Below, one piece after another: positions 27,765 through 36,095 of a DNA stretch of 64,000 bases (positions are counted from its first letter, which is position 1; every line of letters starts with the position of its first letter). The translations under genes were made by a program, and so were the position numbers. The notes beneath the pieces are model-generated. The model worked only from the letters and a program-made list of their open reading frames with translations. It was not told the DNA's origin and ran no database searches. Location: the NCBI RefSeq assembly GCF_025370875.1, contig NZ_JAMXFD010000006.1, positions 90,460-154,459 on the forward strand, read 5' to 3'. This DNA is from Laspinema palackyanum D2c. Lineage in GTDB: Bacteria > Cyanobacteriota > Cyanobacteriia > Cyanobacteriales > Laspinemataceae.

Positions 27765-28114
27765 TGCCCTTGATTCCTTTTCTATAGGGTTTCTCAACGA
27801 GTAATTTTACCATCCCAGAACCGATCGCCTGTGGTCAGACTTTCTGGCAAGAGGGTAGCACGGGGCTAAATCTCATGTATTGAGTCGATTTAGTTTAGGA
27901 CGATTGGTTTGGATGCAGATTTTAGTTTAGTCTATTTTCGCATTTAAACAAGCCGTCCTAAATAAAAAACCGCCCGAACAGAAGTCCGGGCGGAGTGTGG
28001 TGTGAGGAGTGAACGGAAACATGCGTCTCCGCTATATTCTATTGTAAACTACAGAAGGCTCTGCTGGTGTAAAACTTTGCACAAATTTTACATCACCACA
28101 GAAGGCTAGTAAAT
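27765..28114. other. 350-base spacer between guaB3 and trxA
   Basis: It holds the guaB3 terminator (27962-27993) and must hold the trxA promoter to its left, in an A/T-rich stretch at about 27850-27950 with no unambiguous -35/-10. A weaker inverted repeat with GTAAAA/TTTTAC arms lies near 28060-28095. No gene is seen. Confidence 0.6.
27962..27993 (-). terminator. Intrinsic terminator of guaB3
   Basis: Read on the minus strand: CCGCCCG, an extended stem with loop TTCT, CGGGCGG, then a run of T. It lies about 120 bases behind the guaB3 stop and before trxA. Confidence 0.88.
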
Positions 28115-29278
28115 TTACTTACCCATTCCCAGTTGTTGGGCTTTTTGATAGACTTTTCCTTCGGTAAGCAAAGAAGGAGCGATCGCCACTTCCACCTGCT
28201 GCATTTCCTTCATATCCTTAGCCCCTAACGTCCCCATACTGGTTTTCAGCGCCCCGAGGAGGTTATGAGTCCCATCATCCAGACCCGCTGGCCCCCGGAG
28301 AATTTGTTCTAAACTCCCGGTACTGCCCACCCGAATCCGCGTCCCCCGAGGTAGCACTGGCGAAGGAGTCGCCATCCCCCAGTGATAGCCCCGTCCGGGA
28401 GCCTCTTTCGCCCGAGCGAAGGGAGAGCCAATCATCACCCCATCCGCACCACAGGCAATACATTTACAGATATCCCCCCCGGTAACCAAACCGCCATCGG
28501 CGATGATCGAAACATATTTGCCCGTTTCCCGGTAGAAGTTATCCCGTGCCGCAGCACAATCCGCCACTGCTGTTGCCTGGGGAACCCCAATACCCAAAAC
28601 CCCGCGAGACGTACAAGCGGCACCGGGTCCAATCCCCACCATAATTGCCGCAGCACCCGCTTTCATTAACTTCAGACTCACCTCGTAGGTGACGCAATTG
28701 CCCAAAATCACGGGTATGGGCATTTCCTGACAAAACTTGGCTAAATCCAGGGGAGTGATGGATTCGGGAGATAAGTGATCCGTGGAAACTACAGTCCCCT
28801 GAACGAAAAATAAATCGGCCCCTGCTTTGGCAACCGTTGCGCCATACTGGGCGGCCCCTGCCGGAGTGGCACTGACTGCAGCAATCCCACCTTGGCTTTT
28901 AATTTGATGAATACGCTTCTCGATTAACTCGGGCTGAATCGGTTTAGCATAGAGTTCTTGCATCAATCCGACAAACTCTTCTTTGCCGACAGATGCAATG
29001 CGATCGAGAATCGGTTCGGGATCTTCATACCGAGTTTGGATGCCTTCCAAATTCAGCACACCCATCGCGCCCAATTGAGAAAGCAAAACTGCCATGCGGA
29101 CATCGACGACTCCATCCATCGCACTGGCAATGATCGGGATTTCTCTCTCAATCCCGCCCAGGGTCCAGCGCGTATCCGCTAAAGAAGGATCTAGCGTTCT
29201 CGTACCCGGGACTAAGGCAATTTCATCTATTCCGTATGCCCTGCGAGCCGTTTTGCCACGCCCAATTTGAATGTCCAC
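28115..29278 (-). CDS. guaB3: GuaB3 family IMP dehydrogenase-related protein
   Basis: A 387-residue TIM-barrel protein of the GuaB3 subgroup, typical of actinobacteria and cyanobacteria, with no CBS insert. The N-terminus [20 protein letters not shown] is diagnostic. Barrel motifs include [12 protein letters not shown] (about 50), the catalytic-loop region [18 protein letters not shown] (about 219) with its cysteine, and [20 protein letters not shown]. The start is GTG at 29278 (translated MDIQIGRG), as no ATG lies suitably upstream. It stands alone, with its own terminator. Catalytic cysteine present; purine-pathway role is the expected one. Confidence 0.93.
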   Translation of the reverse strand: MDIQIGRGKTARRAYGIDEIALVPGTRTLDPSLADTRWTLGGIEREIPIIASAMDGVVDVRMAVLLSQLGAMGVLNLEGIQTRYEDPEPILDRIASVGKEEFVGLMQELYAKPIQPELIEKRIHQIKSQGGIAAVSATPAGAAQYGATVAKAGADLFFVQGTVVSTDHLSPESITPLDLAKFCQEMPIPVILGNCVTYEVSLKLMKAGAAAIMVGIGPGAACTSRGVLGIGVPQATAVADCAAARDNFYRETGKYVSIIADGGLVTGGDICKCIACGADGVMIGSPFARAKEAPGRGYHWGMATPSPVLPRGTRIRVGSTGSLEQILRGPAGLDDGTHNLLGALKTSMGTLGAKDMKEMQQVEVAIAPSLLTEGKVYQKAQQLGMGK

Positions 29279-29505
29279 TGCTTCTATCCGTTCCCAAAAC
29301 TATTTATGCTAGACTATCAAATTTACAGGCAAACTGACTGAGATTTGTGATTTGTCTTATGTCATTTGTCCTTGGTCCTTGGTCCCTGGTTGATGGGGAG
29401 GATGGGGAGGATGGGGGAGATTCGGCGTTGAAGCTTAAAGTGGACACTTTGGGCTGGCAAGAACTTTAGAATAAGAATAGAAAGAAAGTTCATAAAACTT
29501 AAAGG

Positions 29506-29886
29506 ATGATGAAGCTGAAACGGATCGGACATATTGCCATTCGGGTCACGGACCTCGATCGCGCAGTGCATTTTTATCACAACTTAGGCATGACTGTGGT
29601 CTGGAAGGACCCTGATTGGGCCTATTTAAAAGCCGGAGAGGATGGATTGGCCCTCCTGAGTCCCAGCTACCAACACGCCGGACCCCATTTTGGCTTCGTC
29701 TTCAGCGATCGGGCCGAAATTCAGTCCGCCTACGATCGCCTCAAAGCAGAAGGGGCCGACGTCCGCGAAATCCACGATCACCGCGATGGGACTGCCTCAT
29801 TTTACGGCAAGGACCCCGATGGCAATTGGTTTGAATATCTCTACGAACCCACTGCGATCAAGCAACCCGCCCGGACCACTCCTTAG
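29506..29886 (+). CDS. VOC superfamily (glyoxalase/bleomycin-resistance-like) protein
   Basis: A 126-residue single-domain vicinal oxygen chelate protein with the paired beta-alpha-beta-beta-beta layout. Likely metal ligands are His9 (GHIAIRV), a His near residue 64 (HFGFVF) and Glu in WFEYLYEP near the end; the DPDGNWFE motif is typical. VOC proteins include glyoxalase I, dioxygenases and resistance proteins, so the substrate cannot be named. Two adjacent ATGs (29506 and 29509) follow an AAAGG site. A triplicated hairpin repeat lies directly downstream. Confidence 0.85.
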   Translation: MMKLKRIGHIAIRVTDLDRAVHFYHNLGMTVVWKDPDWAYLKAGEDGLALLSPSYQHAGPHFGFVFSDRAEIQSAYDRLKAEGADVREIHDHRDGTASFYGKDPDGNWFEYLYEPTAIKQPARTTP

Positions 29887-29914
29887 ACATTCTCACTTCA
29901 ACCGACACCAAACC

Positions 29915-30146
29915 AGAAACCGGGTTTTTTCCCTAATTTACGAGTCCCCATCCAAATTTGGGATAAAAACCCGGTTTCTCCATCTTATGCAAAAGACCAG
30001 AAACCGGGTTTTTGCCCTAATCTTTGATTTTCTATCCAAATTTGGGATAAAAACCCGGTTTCTAGCCCCCTACACCAAACCAGAAACCGGGTTTTTGCCC
30101 TAATCTTTGATTTTCTATCCAAATTTGGGATAAAAACCCGGTTTCT
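29915..30146. repeat. Three tandem 65-base hairpin elements
   Basis: Units at 29915-29979, 29999-30063 and 30082-30146. Each begins AGAAACCGGGTTTT and ends with its inverse AAAACCCGGTTTCT, enclosing about 36 bases with a shared ATCCAAATTTGGGAT part that is itself palindromic. Units two and three are identical; unit one differs in the middle. They are separated by 18-19 unrelated bases. Small frames through them read KPGF- or ETGFL-like peptides and are artefacts. The elements end the VOC gene and precede the first Uma2 gene. Confidence 0.9.
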
Positions 30147-30210
30147 TAACCCCCATAAATCCCCAAATTGAGGTATGATATTTTTCAATAAACTCCACCG
30201 ATAAAAACTT

Positions 30211-30777
30211 ATGTCTTTGACCATTGAACACTTAAAAAACCTGCAATCCCAACTCGAAAATGATTCCAGTGATTACCAGATAGAATTACGCGAGGGAAAC
30301 CTGATCGTCATGGGTCCATCAGATATTGTCTCCAGCTACATTGGCGCACAGTTGAGTCGATTACTGGGTAATTGGGTGAGCCCCCGACGCTTGGGGTTAG
30401 TTTTTGACTCTAGCGGGGGGTTCATTCTACCGAATGCTGATTTAACGGCCCCGGATGTCTCTTATGTGTCGCGATCGCGAATGCCTCGCACCGTCCGGTA
30501 TTTTAGCGAAGTGGTTCCGGATTTAGTTGTAGAAATCAAATCCCAAAGCGATCGTATTATTAAACTCCGGGAAAAAATTCAAATGTTTTTGGAACAAGGG
30601 GTGAAAGTGGGCATTTTAATTGACCCGGATGAGTTAACTGTTACCCTCTATCGCCCCAATCAAACCCCCATCGTTTTTACCGACACCGACATCTTGACAC
30701 TTCCCGAATTGCTTCCGGGATGGGAATTACAAATTGCTGATTTATGGCCCCCCGTGTTTGAAGAAAATGGAGATTAA
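30211..30777 (+). CDS. Uma2 family endonuclease, copy 1
   Basis: A 188-residue Uma2 (DUF820) protein of the PD-(D/E)XK nuclease fold, a family greatly expanded in cyanobacteria and of uncertain biological role. Active-site candidates: Glu near 28, Asp82 (APDVSYV), Glu108 and Lys110 (VPDLVVEIKS). The C-terminus carries the usual DILTLPELLPGWEL signature. It is complete. The next gene is a near-identical tandem copy 665 bases downstream, with the 45-base leader also duplicated. There is no strong ribosome site. Confidence 0.92.
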   Translation: MSLTIEHLKNLQSQLENDSSDYQIELREGNLIVMGPSDIVSSYIGAQLSRLLGNWVSPRRLGLVFDSSGGFILPNADLTAPDVSYVSRSRMPRTVRYFSEVVPDLVVEIKSQSDRIIKLREKIQMFLEQGVKVGILIDPDELTVTLYRPNQTPIVFTDTDILTLPELLPGWELQIADLWPPVFEENGD

Positions 30778-30875
30778 AATAAGGGGAAGTCAGGGGAATA
30801 GGCGCTGGGTATGTCACTCAAAAGGGGCTAAATTGAGGTAGAATAGTTTTAAATAAACTGAGCCTATAAAAACTT

Positions 30876-31442
30876 ATGTCTTTAACCATTGAACACTTGA
30901 AGAACCTGCAATCCCAACTCCAAAATGATTCTAATGATTACCAGATAGAATTGCGCGAAGGAAACCTGATTGTCATGGGTCCATCAGATATTGTCTCCAG
31001 CTATATTGGTGCACAATTGAGCTTTCTCCTCAATGTGTGGGTGAATCCCCGACGGTTGGGGTTAGTTTTTGACTCTAGCGGGGGTTTCATTCTACCGAAT
31101 GCCGATTTAACCGCCCCAGATGTGTCCTATGTGTCGCGATCGCGAATGCCTCGCACCGTCCGGTATTTTAGTGAAGTGGTTCCGGATTTAGTGGTGGAAA
31201 TCAAATCTCAAAGCGATAGGATTACGAAACTACGGGAAAAAATCCAAATGTTTTTGGAACAAGGGGTGAAAGTTGGCATTTTAATTGACCCGGATGAGTT
31301 AACCGTTACCCTCTATCGCCCCAATCAAACCCCAATCGTTTTTACCGACACCGACATCTTGACACTTCCCGAATTGCTTCCGGGATGGGAATTACAAATT
31401 GCTGATTTATGGCCCCCAGTGTTTGAGGAAAATGGAGATTAA
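30876..31442 (+). CDS. Uma2 family endonuclease, copy 2
   Basis: A tandem paralogue of the preceding gene, also 188 residues, with seven amino-acid differences by my count: positions 16, 20, 50, 53, 54, 57 and 117. Four of the seven lie in one eight-residue window (50-57). All candidate catalytic residues (Asp82, Glu108, Lys110) are kept. Third-position differences are scattered along the gene, so the duplication is not brand new. Its stop codon overlaps the stop of the convergent permease gene at 31439. Confidence 0.92.
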   Translation: MSLTIEHLKNLQSQLQNDSNDYQIELREGNLIVMGPSDIVSSYIGAQLSFLLNVWVNPRRLGLVFDSSGGFILPNADLTAPDVSYVSRSRMPRTVRYFSEVVPDLVVEIKSQSDRITKLREKIQMFLEQGVKVGILIDPDELTVTLYRPNQTPIVFTDTDILTLPELLPGWELQIADLWPPVFEENGD

Positions 31443-32362
31443 ATAGAACGACTTTGAGGGTCGAGGGCGTCGCGTAATCCATCCCCGATATAATTAATAC
31501 TGCTGACTGTGATAAAAATTGCTAGTCCTGGAAAAATTGCTTGATGGGGTGAGGTTTGTAAGTAATCCCGCGCATCATAAAGCATTCGTCCCCAGGTTGG
31601 AACGTCTGGGGGAAATCCTAATCCAAAGAAACTGAGGGTGGATTCGGTAATAATGGCATTGCCGATCGCCAGGGTTGCGGCAACAATTACTGGACCAATA
31701 ATATTCGGTAAAATATGAATCCAAATAATCCGTCGGGGGGATGCACCCAAGGCACGGGCGGCGGTGACAAAATCTAATTGTTTAACGGTTAAAAATCCGG
31801 CCCGAACCAGTCTCGCTACAGACATCCAGGTGAGGGAACCAATCACTAAAACAACCAGGATAAAAATGCCAAATTCTGGTCCAGCAACTGCCCGAATTGG
31901 GTCACGAAATAGATAAACGACTAACAGGAGTAAGGGTAACTGCGGAAGGGCTAAAAATAAGTCAGTCAGACGCATGAGTAAGGCATCAATGATGCCGCCA
32001 TAATATCCAGCAACTGAACCGATGAACACTCCAACAGTAATCGCCACCAACATGGCAGCGACACCAACGGCAATGGAAATTCGTCCTCCAGATAACATTC
32101 GGGCGAGGATATCTTGACCCAGGGAATTGGTGCCAAAGGGATGATTCCAACTTGGACCCATTGAGGACCGACTGAAGTCAATTTCATCAATGGCGGTGGT
32201 GTAAAAAAAGGGACCGAAGATAACGCAGAGGAGGAGAATGGTCAGGGCGATCGCACCTAAAACCGCCATTTTATCTTGATAAAATCTCTGCCATGCTTTT
32301 TTACCTAAATTTGGCGTAAAATTGGGACTCACTTCAGCTTCAATCGGGTTAGCATTGGACAT
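31439..32362 (-). CDS. Peptide-type ABC transporter permease (DppC/OppC family)
   Basis: A 307-residue inner-membrane permease. The N-terminal OppC_N helix (about 32-55) precedes the binding-protein-dependent transport domain (about 95-300), and the EAA loop reads ARALGASPRRIIWIHILPN (about 205). It is the last gene of a three-gene set encoding binding protein, DppB-type and DppC-type permeases. The substrate (di- or oligopeptide, nickel or other) cannot be told. Its stop codon overlaps that of the convergent Uma2 gene by four bases. Confidence 0.92.
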   Translation of the reverse strand: MSNANPIEAEVSPNFTPNLGKKAWQRFYQDKMAVLGAIALTILLLCVIFGPFFYTTAIDEIDFSRSSMGPSWNHPFGTNSLGQDILARMLSGGRISIAVGVAAMLVAITVGVFIGSVAGYYGGIIDALLMRLTDLFLALPQLPLLLLVVYLFRDPIRAVAGPEFGIFILVVLVIGSLTWMSVARLVRAGFLTVKQLDFVTAARALGASPRRIIWIHILPNIIGPVIVAATLAIGNAIITESTLSFFGLGFPPDVPTWGRMLYDARDYLQTSPHQAIFPGLAIFITVSSINYIGDGLRDALDPQSRSI

Positions 32363-32407
32363 ATTTTCAACGGAATCACTGGAGTAAAGGAAGAATCAAG
32401 AATGGGA

Positions 32408-33370
32408 TTATGAATGATATTTCACTCTGGGGTCTAATATCGCATAGAGTAAATCGGCAATTAAATTAAAAATGACAATTAATACCGCATAAATAAACGT
32501 AATGGCCATGACTACCGGCGTATCACTCCGATAAATGGACTCAATTAACAGAGAACCAATCCCTGGCACTCGAAACACCTGTTCGGTGACTAATGCGCCG
32601 GTAAATACTGCGGGAATATCGAGGGCCACCAGAGTAACGACGGGAATTAAGGCATTCCTTAAAACGTGCCGCTTGATGACTGTGAATTTGGATAACCCTT
32701 TGGCGTAGGCGGTGCGGACATATTGCTGATACAGTTGTTCTAAAATCGAGGACCGGATAAAACGCATCAAAATCGCTGCTTGATACAGTCCTAAAACAGC
32801 AATTGGCATGATTGACTGCTTAATTTGGGCGATAAAACTGTTCCAATCAGTTACCCTTAAGGTGCTATTATAGATGAAGGGAAACCAGTTGAGTTGAACG
32901 CTGAAAATAATGATAAATAGCACTCCGGTGAAAAAGGTTGGCAAAGAAAACCATAAAAATGCAAAGGTTGTAGTTAGTTTATCTACTAGAGAATAGCGGT
33001 TGAGGGCGGAGATAATGCCGAGGGGAAAGGCGATTAAGATGCCAAAGAGATAGGCGGAACCGACGACCCATAAGGTGGTGGGTAATCGTTGCAGAATTAA
33101 GTCGATGACGGGACTGCGACTGGTAAAGGAGTATCCCATATCTCCGGTAAAAAATGCGACGGCCCATTTCACATATCGGATATGAATCGGTTGGTCCAAT
33201 CCAAAGGAACGCCGCAGATTTTCTCGCACTTCTGCGGTGATGGCAGGATTGGTGGCAAATTCTCCTAAAGGGTCTCCAGGTGCTAATGCTAGAATGATGA
33301 AAATGACGAGACTGATGGCAATTAAGGTGGGAATGGAAATCAGCAGGCGTTTCAACAAGTAGGTTTTCAT
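32408..33370 (-). CDS. Peptide-type ABC transporter permease (DppB/OppB family)
   Basis: A 320-residue inner-membrane permease with six probable membrane helices. It opens YLLKRLLISIPTLIAISLVIF, typical of DppB/OppB, and has the ALAPGDP motif (about 39). The EAA loop lies at about 220-240 (VRTAYAKGLSKFTVIKRHVLRN). The ATG at 33370 fits the family start; the longer frame to 33397 would run into the repeat region. It is 45 bases upstream of the DppC-type gene and 322 bases downstream of the binding-protein gene, the gap being filled by palindromic repeats. Confidence 0.92.
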   Translation of the reverse strand: MKTYLLKRLLISIPTLIAISLVIFIILALAPGDPLGEFATNPAITAEVRENLRRSFGLDQPIHIRYVKWAVAFFTGDMGYSFTSRSPVIDLILQRLPTTLWVVGSAYLFGILIAFPLGIISALNRYSLVDKLTTTFAFLWFSLPTFFTGVLFIIIFSVQLNWFPFIYNSTLRVTDWNSFIAQIKQSIMPIAVLGLYQAAILMRFIRSSILEQLYQQYVRTAYAKGLSKFTVIKRHVLRNALIPVVTLVALDIPAVFTGALVTEQVFRVPGIGSLLIESIYRSDTPVVMAITFIYAVLIVIFNLIADLLYAILDPRVKYHS

Positions 33371-33692
33371 AGGCACAAGATTCATGAGTTCCGACAAACC
33401 TGCGGGGGTTCAAACCCGGGGGGTTCAAGTTCACGATCCGGCGGGGGTTCAATTTCAAGTTCACGATCCGGCGGGGGTTAAAACCCCCGCCTCATAGCTA
33501 AAGTCGGTTGGAAACCGACTCAAACCCATACAGTGAAGGCATTGTAGTCGGATTTATCCGACTTTAGCTGTTAGGCGGGGGTTTTAACCCCCGCCGTTTG
33601 TGGTGAACTGAACCCCCGCCGTTTGTGGTGAACTGAACCCCCGCCGTTTGTGGTGAACTGAACCCCCGCCGGGTTTTGCTGTTAGGTTTAAA
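33371..33692. repeat. Palindromic repeat block inside the ABC transporter operon
   Basis: The whole 322-base gap between the binding-protein and permease genes is repeats. A 26-base direct repeat occurs at 33424-33449 and 33454-33479. A composite palindrome spans 33470-33595: GGCGGGGGTT-type palindromes at both ends, then GCTAAAGTCGG facing CCGACTTTAGC. Three exact tandem 25-base units follow at 33596-33620, 33621-33645 and 33646-33670. It would form very stable RNA hairpins behind the binding-protein message. Confidence 0.9.
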
Positions 33693-35420
33693 CTATCTCC
33701 GTCGCCATTGGTGGATATTCCAAACGACTCTATCCCAAGAGGTTAACTCCACCCCTTCTAGGGAATTGCTAACGGCGATCGCATCGGCGCGATGGACTAA
33801 CGGAATCACTGCCACATCCTCCACTAATAAATCATTCATTTGTATAAACAATTGCGCCCGAGTTTCAGGGTTCAGTTCCGTCGTAGAACGTTGCCAGAGT
33901 TGGTCATATTCTGGATTACAATAGCGCGATGTATTGCTACCGGACCAACTATTTTCAGGACGCGCTATTTCTTCGCAAGTGAAAGTTTGGAGGTAGCGGG
34001 TGGGGTCGGGGGAGGTGTTGCCGGTGGTCACCATTTGTAAATCGGCATAGAAGCGATTGAGGGAATCATTATTGGATGGATCGCCGGAGAAGAAGATACT
34101 GGCATCAATACTTTTGATTTCTACTTCTACGCCGAGGTTTCGGAAGTTTTGTTTGATGATTTCCTGAGTTTTCTGCCGAACAGGGTTGACTGAAGTTTGA
34201 AAAACAACGCGCATTTCTACGCCATTTTTATCCCGGATGCCATTGCCATTGGTATCGCGCCAACCTGCTTGTTCTAATAATGCTGCTGCTTGTTCTAGGT
34301 TAAATTCAAATCGGGTATTGGGGGAGAGATAGGTGGGGGGAGAAACGAGAAAGTTTGGGGTGGGGATGCCGGTGACACCATAGAGTTGTTCAGAAATGGT
34401 ATTACGGTCGATCGCCAGGTTGAATGCTTGGCGAACTTGGCGAGCGCTCAAAAAGGGATGGGGGAATTGTAAACTAGAGCGATCGCCTGCAGCGGTTGCG
34501 CGATTGGGGTCCGTTTGATTCAGTTGAATCCGTTCGCTTAACGGACCAAAAATTGCCATAACTTGTCCTTGTCCTCCCGCTTCTAATTGTTCTAAAACTT
34601 GGGGTTCGACTTGCAAACCATAAGCATAATCCGCATCGCCGGTTTGTAAAACCGCCCTCGCTGCTGAGGTGGAATCTCCCCCGCCTTTGAGTTCAATTCG
34701 CTTAAAATAGAGGGTTTCTGCTTCTCGGAAATAGGGATTGGATTCATAAACTACCGTATCTCCGGGTCGAAATTCGACGACGCGATAAGGACCTGTTCCC
34801 ACGGGGGATAAATTACCCGGTGCTTGTCGAGAATTTGCGCCGGTATAATCGGCAAAAATATGTTGCGGTAAAATCATCCCTTCGGAACCGACAAAGGGTA
34901 AAAACCAACCGGGATTAACCGCCTTAAAATTAACTTTAACAGTTAGGGGGTCAACTGCTTCTACTGAGGCGATCGCATCATAATTGGAAGAGTTCGCCGA
35001 AGCAGTTTCGGGATTGGAAATAAATTCATAAGTAAACACCACATCAGCAGCAGTGAAGGCAGTACCATCGGACCATTGTATATCCGGTTTGAGTTTCCAG
35101 GTTACCGATAACCCATCTGCCGCCACTCCGCCATTTTCCAGAGTGGGAACTTCTGCCGCCAACACGGGGATTAAATCCCCCTGATTATTGAACGTTGCCA
35201 GGGGTTCTAAGGTAATTCGACTCGCTTCCCAATCCTTGAACCCCACCGACAGATGAGGATTGAGAATGGTTGGCGCTTGCCAGTAGAGTAAGCGCAAAAC
35301 ATCCGATTGTTGGATCTGGCGGGTGGGGTTGGTTCCGCATCCAGACAACAGGGATGCAGCGAGAAAAGGTAGCGCCAACAGTGGCATCATCAAACGACGG
35401 CGATCGCGCTGCTGTTTCAA
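33693..35420 (-). CDS. ABC transporter substrate-binding lipoprotein (SBP family 5)
   Basis: A 575-residue family 5 extracytoplasmic binding protein (DppA/OppA type). A basic N-terminus and hydrophobic segment lead to the lipobox LLSGC (Cys about 28), so it is a lipoprotein. Family signatures follow: WKLKPDIQWSDGTAFTAADVVFTYEF (about 108), the GTGPYRVVEF region, and VRQAFNLAIDRNTI. It is complete. It is the first gene of the set with DppB- and DppC-type permeases; no ATP-binding subunit lies nearby. The repeat block behind it may raise its message level relative to the permeases. Confidence 0.92.
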   Translation of the reverse strand: MKQQRDRRRLMMPLLALPFLAASLLSGCGTNPTRQIQQSDVLRLLYWQAPTILNPHLSVGFKDWEASRITLEPLATFNNQGDLIPVLAAEVPTLENGGVAADGLSVTWKLKPDIQWSDGTAFTAADVVFTYEFISNPETASANSSNYDAIASVEAVDPLTVKVNFKAVNPGWFLPFVGSEGMILPQHIFADYTGANSRQAPGNLSPVGTGPYRVVEFRPGDTVVYESNPYFREAETLYFKRIELKGGGDSTSAARAVLQTGDADYAYGLQVEPQVLEQLEAGGQGQVMAIFGPLSERIQLNQTDPNRATAAGDRSSLQFPHPFLSARQVRQAFNLAIDRNTISEQLYGVTGIPTPNFLVSPPTYLSPNTRFEFNLEQAAALLEQAGWRDTNGNGIRDKNGVEMRVVFQTSVNPVRQKTQEIIKQNFRNLGVEVEIKSIDASIFFSGDPSNNDSLNRFYADLQMVTTGNTSPDPTRYLQTFTCEEIARPENSWSGSNTSRYCNPEYDQLWQRSTTELNPETRAQLFIQMNDLLVEDVAVIPLVHRADAIAVSNSLEGVELTSWDRVVWNIHQWRRR

Positions 35421-35442
35421 ATTTTTCCCTCCCAGTGACGGT

Positions 35443-35790
35443 TTAAAACTCTACAGTATCAAGAAAACCCGGTTTTGTCTTGGGAGGGAGGACTGCAATC
35501 AACGGCATTTGGTTTAAGGTTCCCCCTCCCGGATTGACGGAACCCGATTCACCGGGGACAGAAACCATTCCATTCATTGCACAAAAGGCGATCGCCACCG
35601 GCAACAATGCGATCGCCTTTTGACGCGGGGTGGAAGTGCGATCGGTTTTGTCTCCAGTCCAGTGCCATAATAACAGGACTAAGCTCAATCCACATCCGAA
35701 ATAGCTATCAATATACAGTCCAATTAGATTGGGGATAATGCATTCCATCAGTTGCCAGACTTTTTGATTTTGGGAGATTTTGTTGCTCAT
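35443..35790 (-). CDS. Small hypothetical membrane protein
   Basis: A 115-residue protein with hydrophobic segments at about 14-42 and 60-78, connected by a basic loop. The last 14 residues (PPKTKPGFLDTVEF) include a KPGFL peptide that elsewhere in the window is written by the AGAAACCGGG repeat, so the C-terminus may overlap a repeat remnant. I do not recognise the family. No strong ribosome site is seen before the ATG at 35790, and the frame may be spurious. It lies just upstream of the binding-protein gene. Confidence 0.45.
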   Translation of the reverse strand: MSNKISQNQKVWQLMECIIPNLIGLYIDSYFGCGLSLVLLLWHWTGDKTDRTSTPRQKAIALLPVAIAFCAMNGMVSVPGESGSVNPGGGTLNQMPLIAVLPPKTKPGFLDTVEF

Positions 35791-36095
35791 GGGGTTAACT
35801 CTGAACGGCTATATCCCCATTAAATGGATTCGCAAAATCACTGTAAATGGTCTACAAATAAAATTAAATATTCGTTTTGAGGGATTACTTGCCCAGGATA
35901 AAACCCTGTACTAATCCCTAAAAATCACTTCAAATAAGCTGATATACGCCAAAATAAATTCAAATAACGACAAATAATATAGGCCTTTTTTTCCCGGATT
36001 GGCGGAAGGTTTTGTAAAATTATGGTAGAGTAAGAACAGTAAGCAACCCGGCACTTTTAACTACCCGGTTATTCAAGCAACACAGGAGAGAGGAA
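35791..36095. other. 305-base A/T-rich promoter region
   Basis: An A/T-rich spacer upstream of the DUF4384-like gene. A -10-like TAGAGT lies near 36028 but has no good -35 partner. A GAGAGG ribosome site lies just before the ATG at 36096. No gene is seen. Confidence 0.5.

Noticed and set aside
29985-30224. Small proteins with KPGF/ETGFL peptides
   Set aside because: They are translations of the 65-base hairpin repeats.
33596-33670. Three tandem repeats as a CRISPR remnant
   Set aside because: The units abut with no spacers and belong to the composite palindrome.
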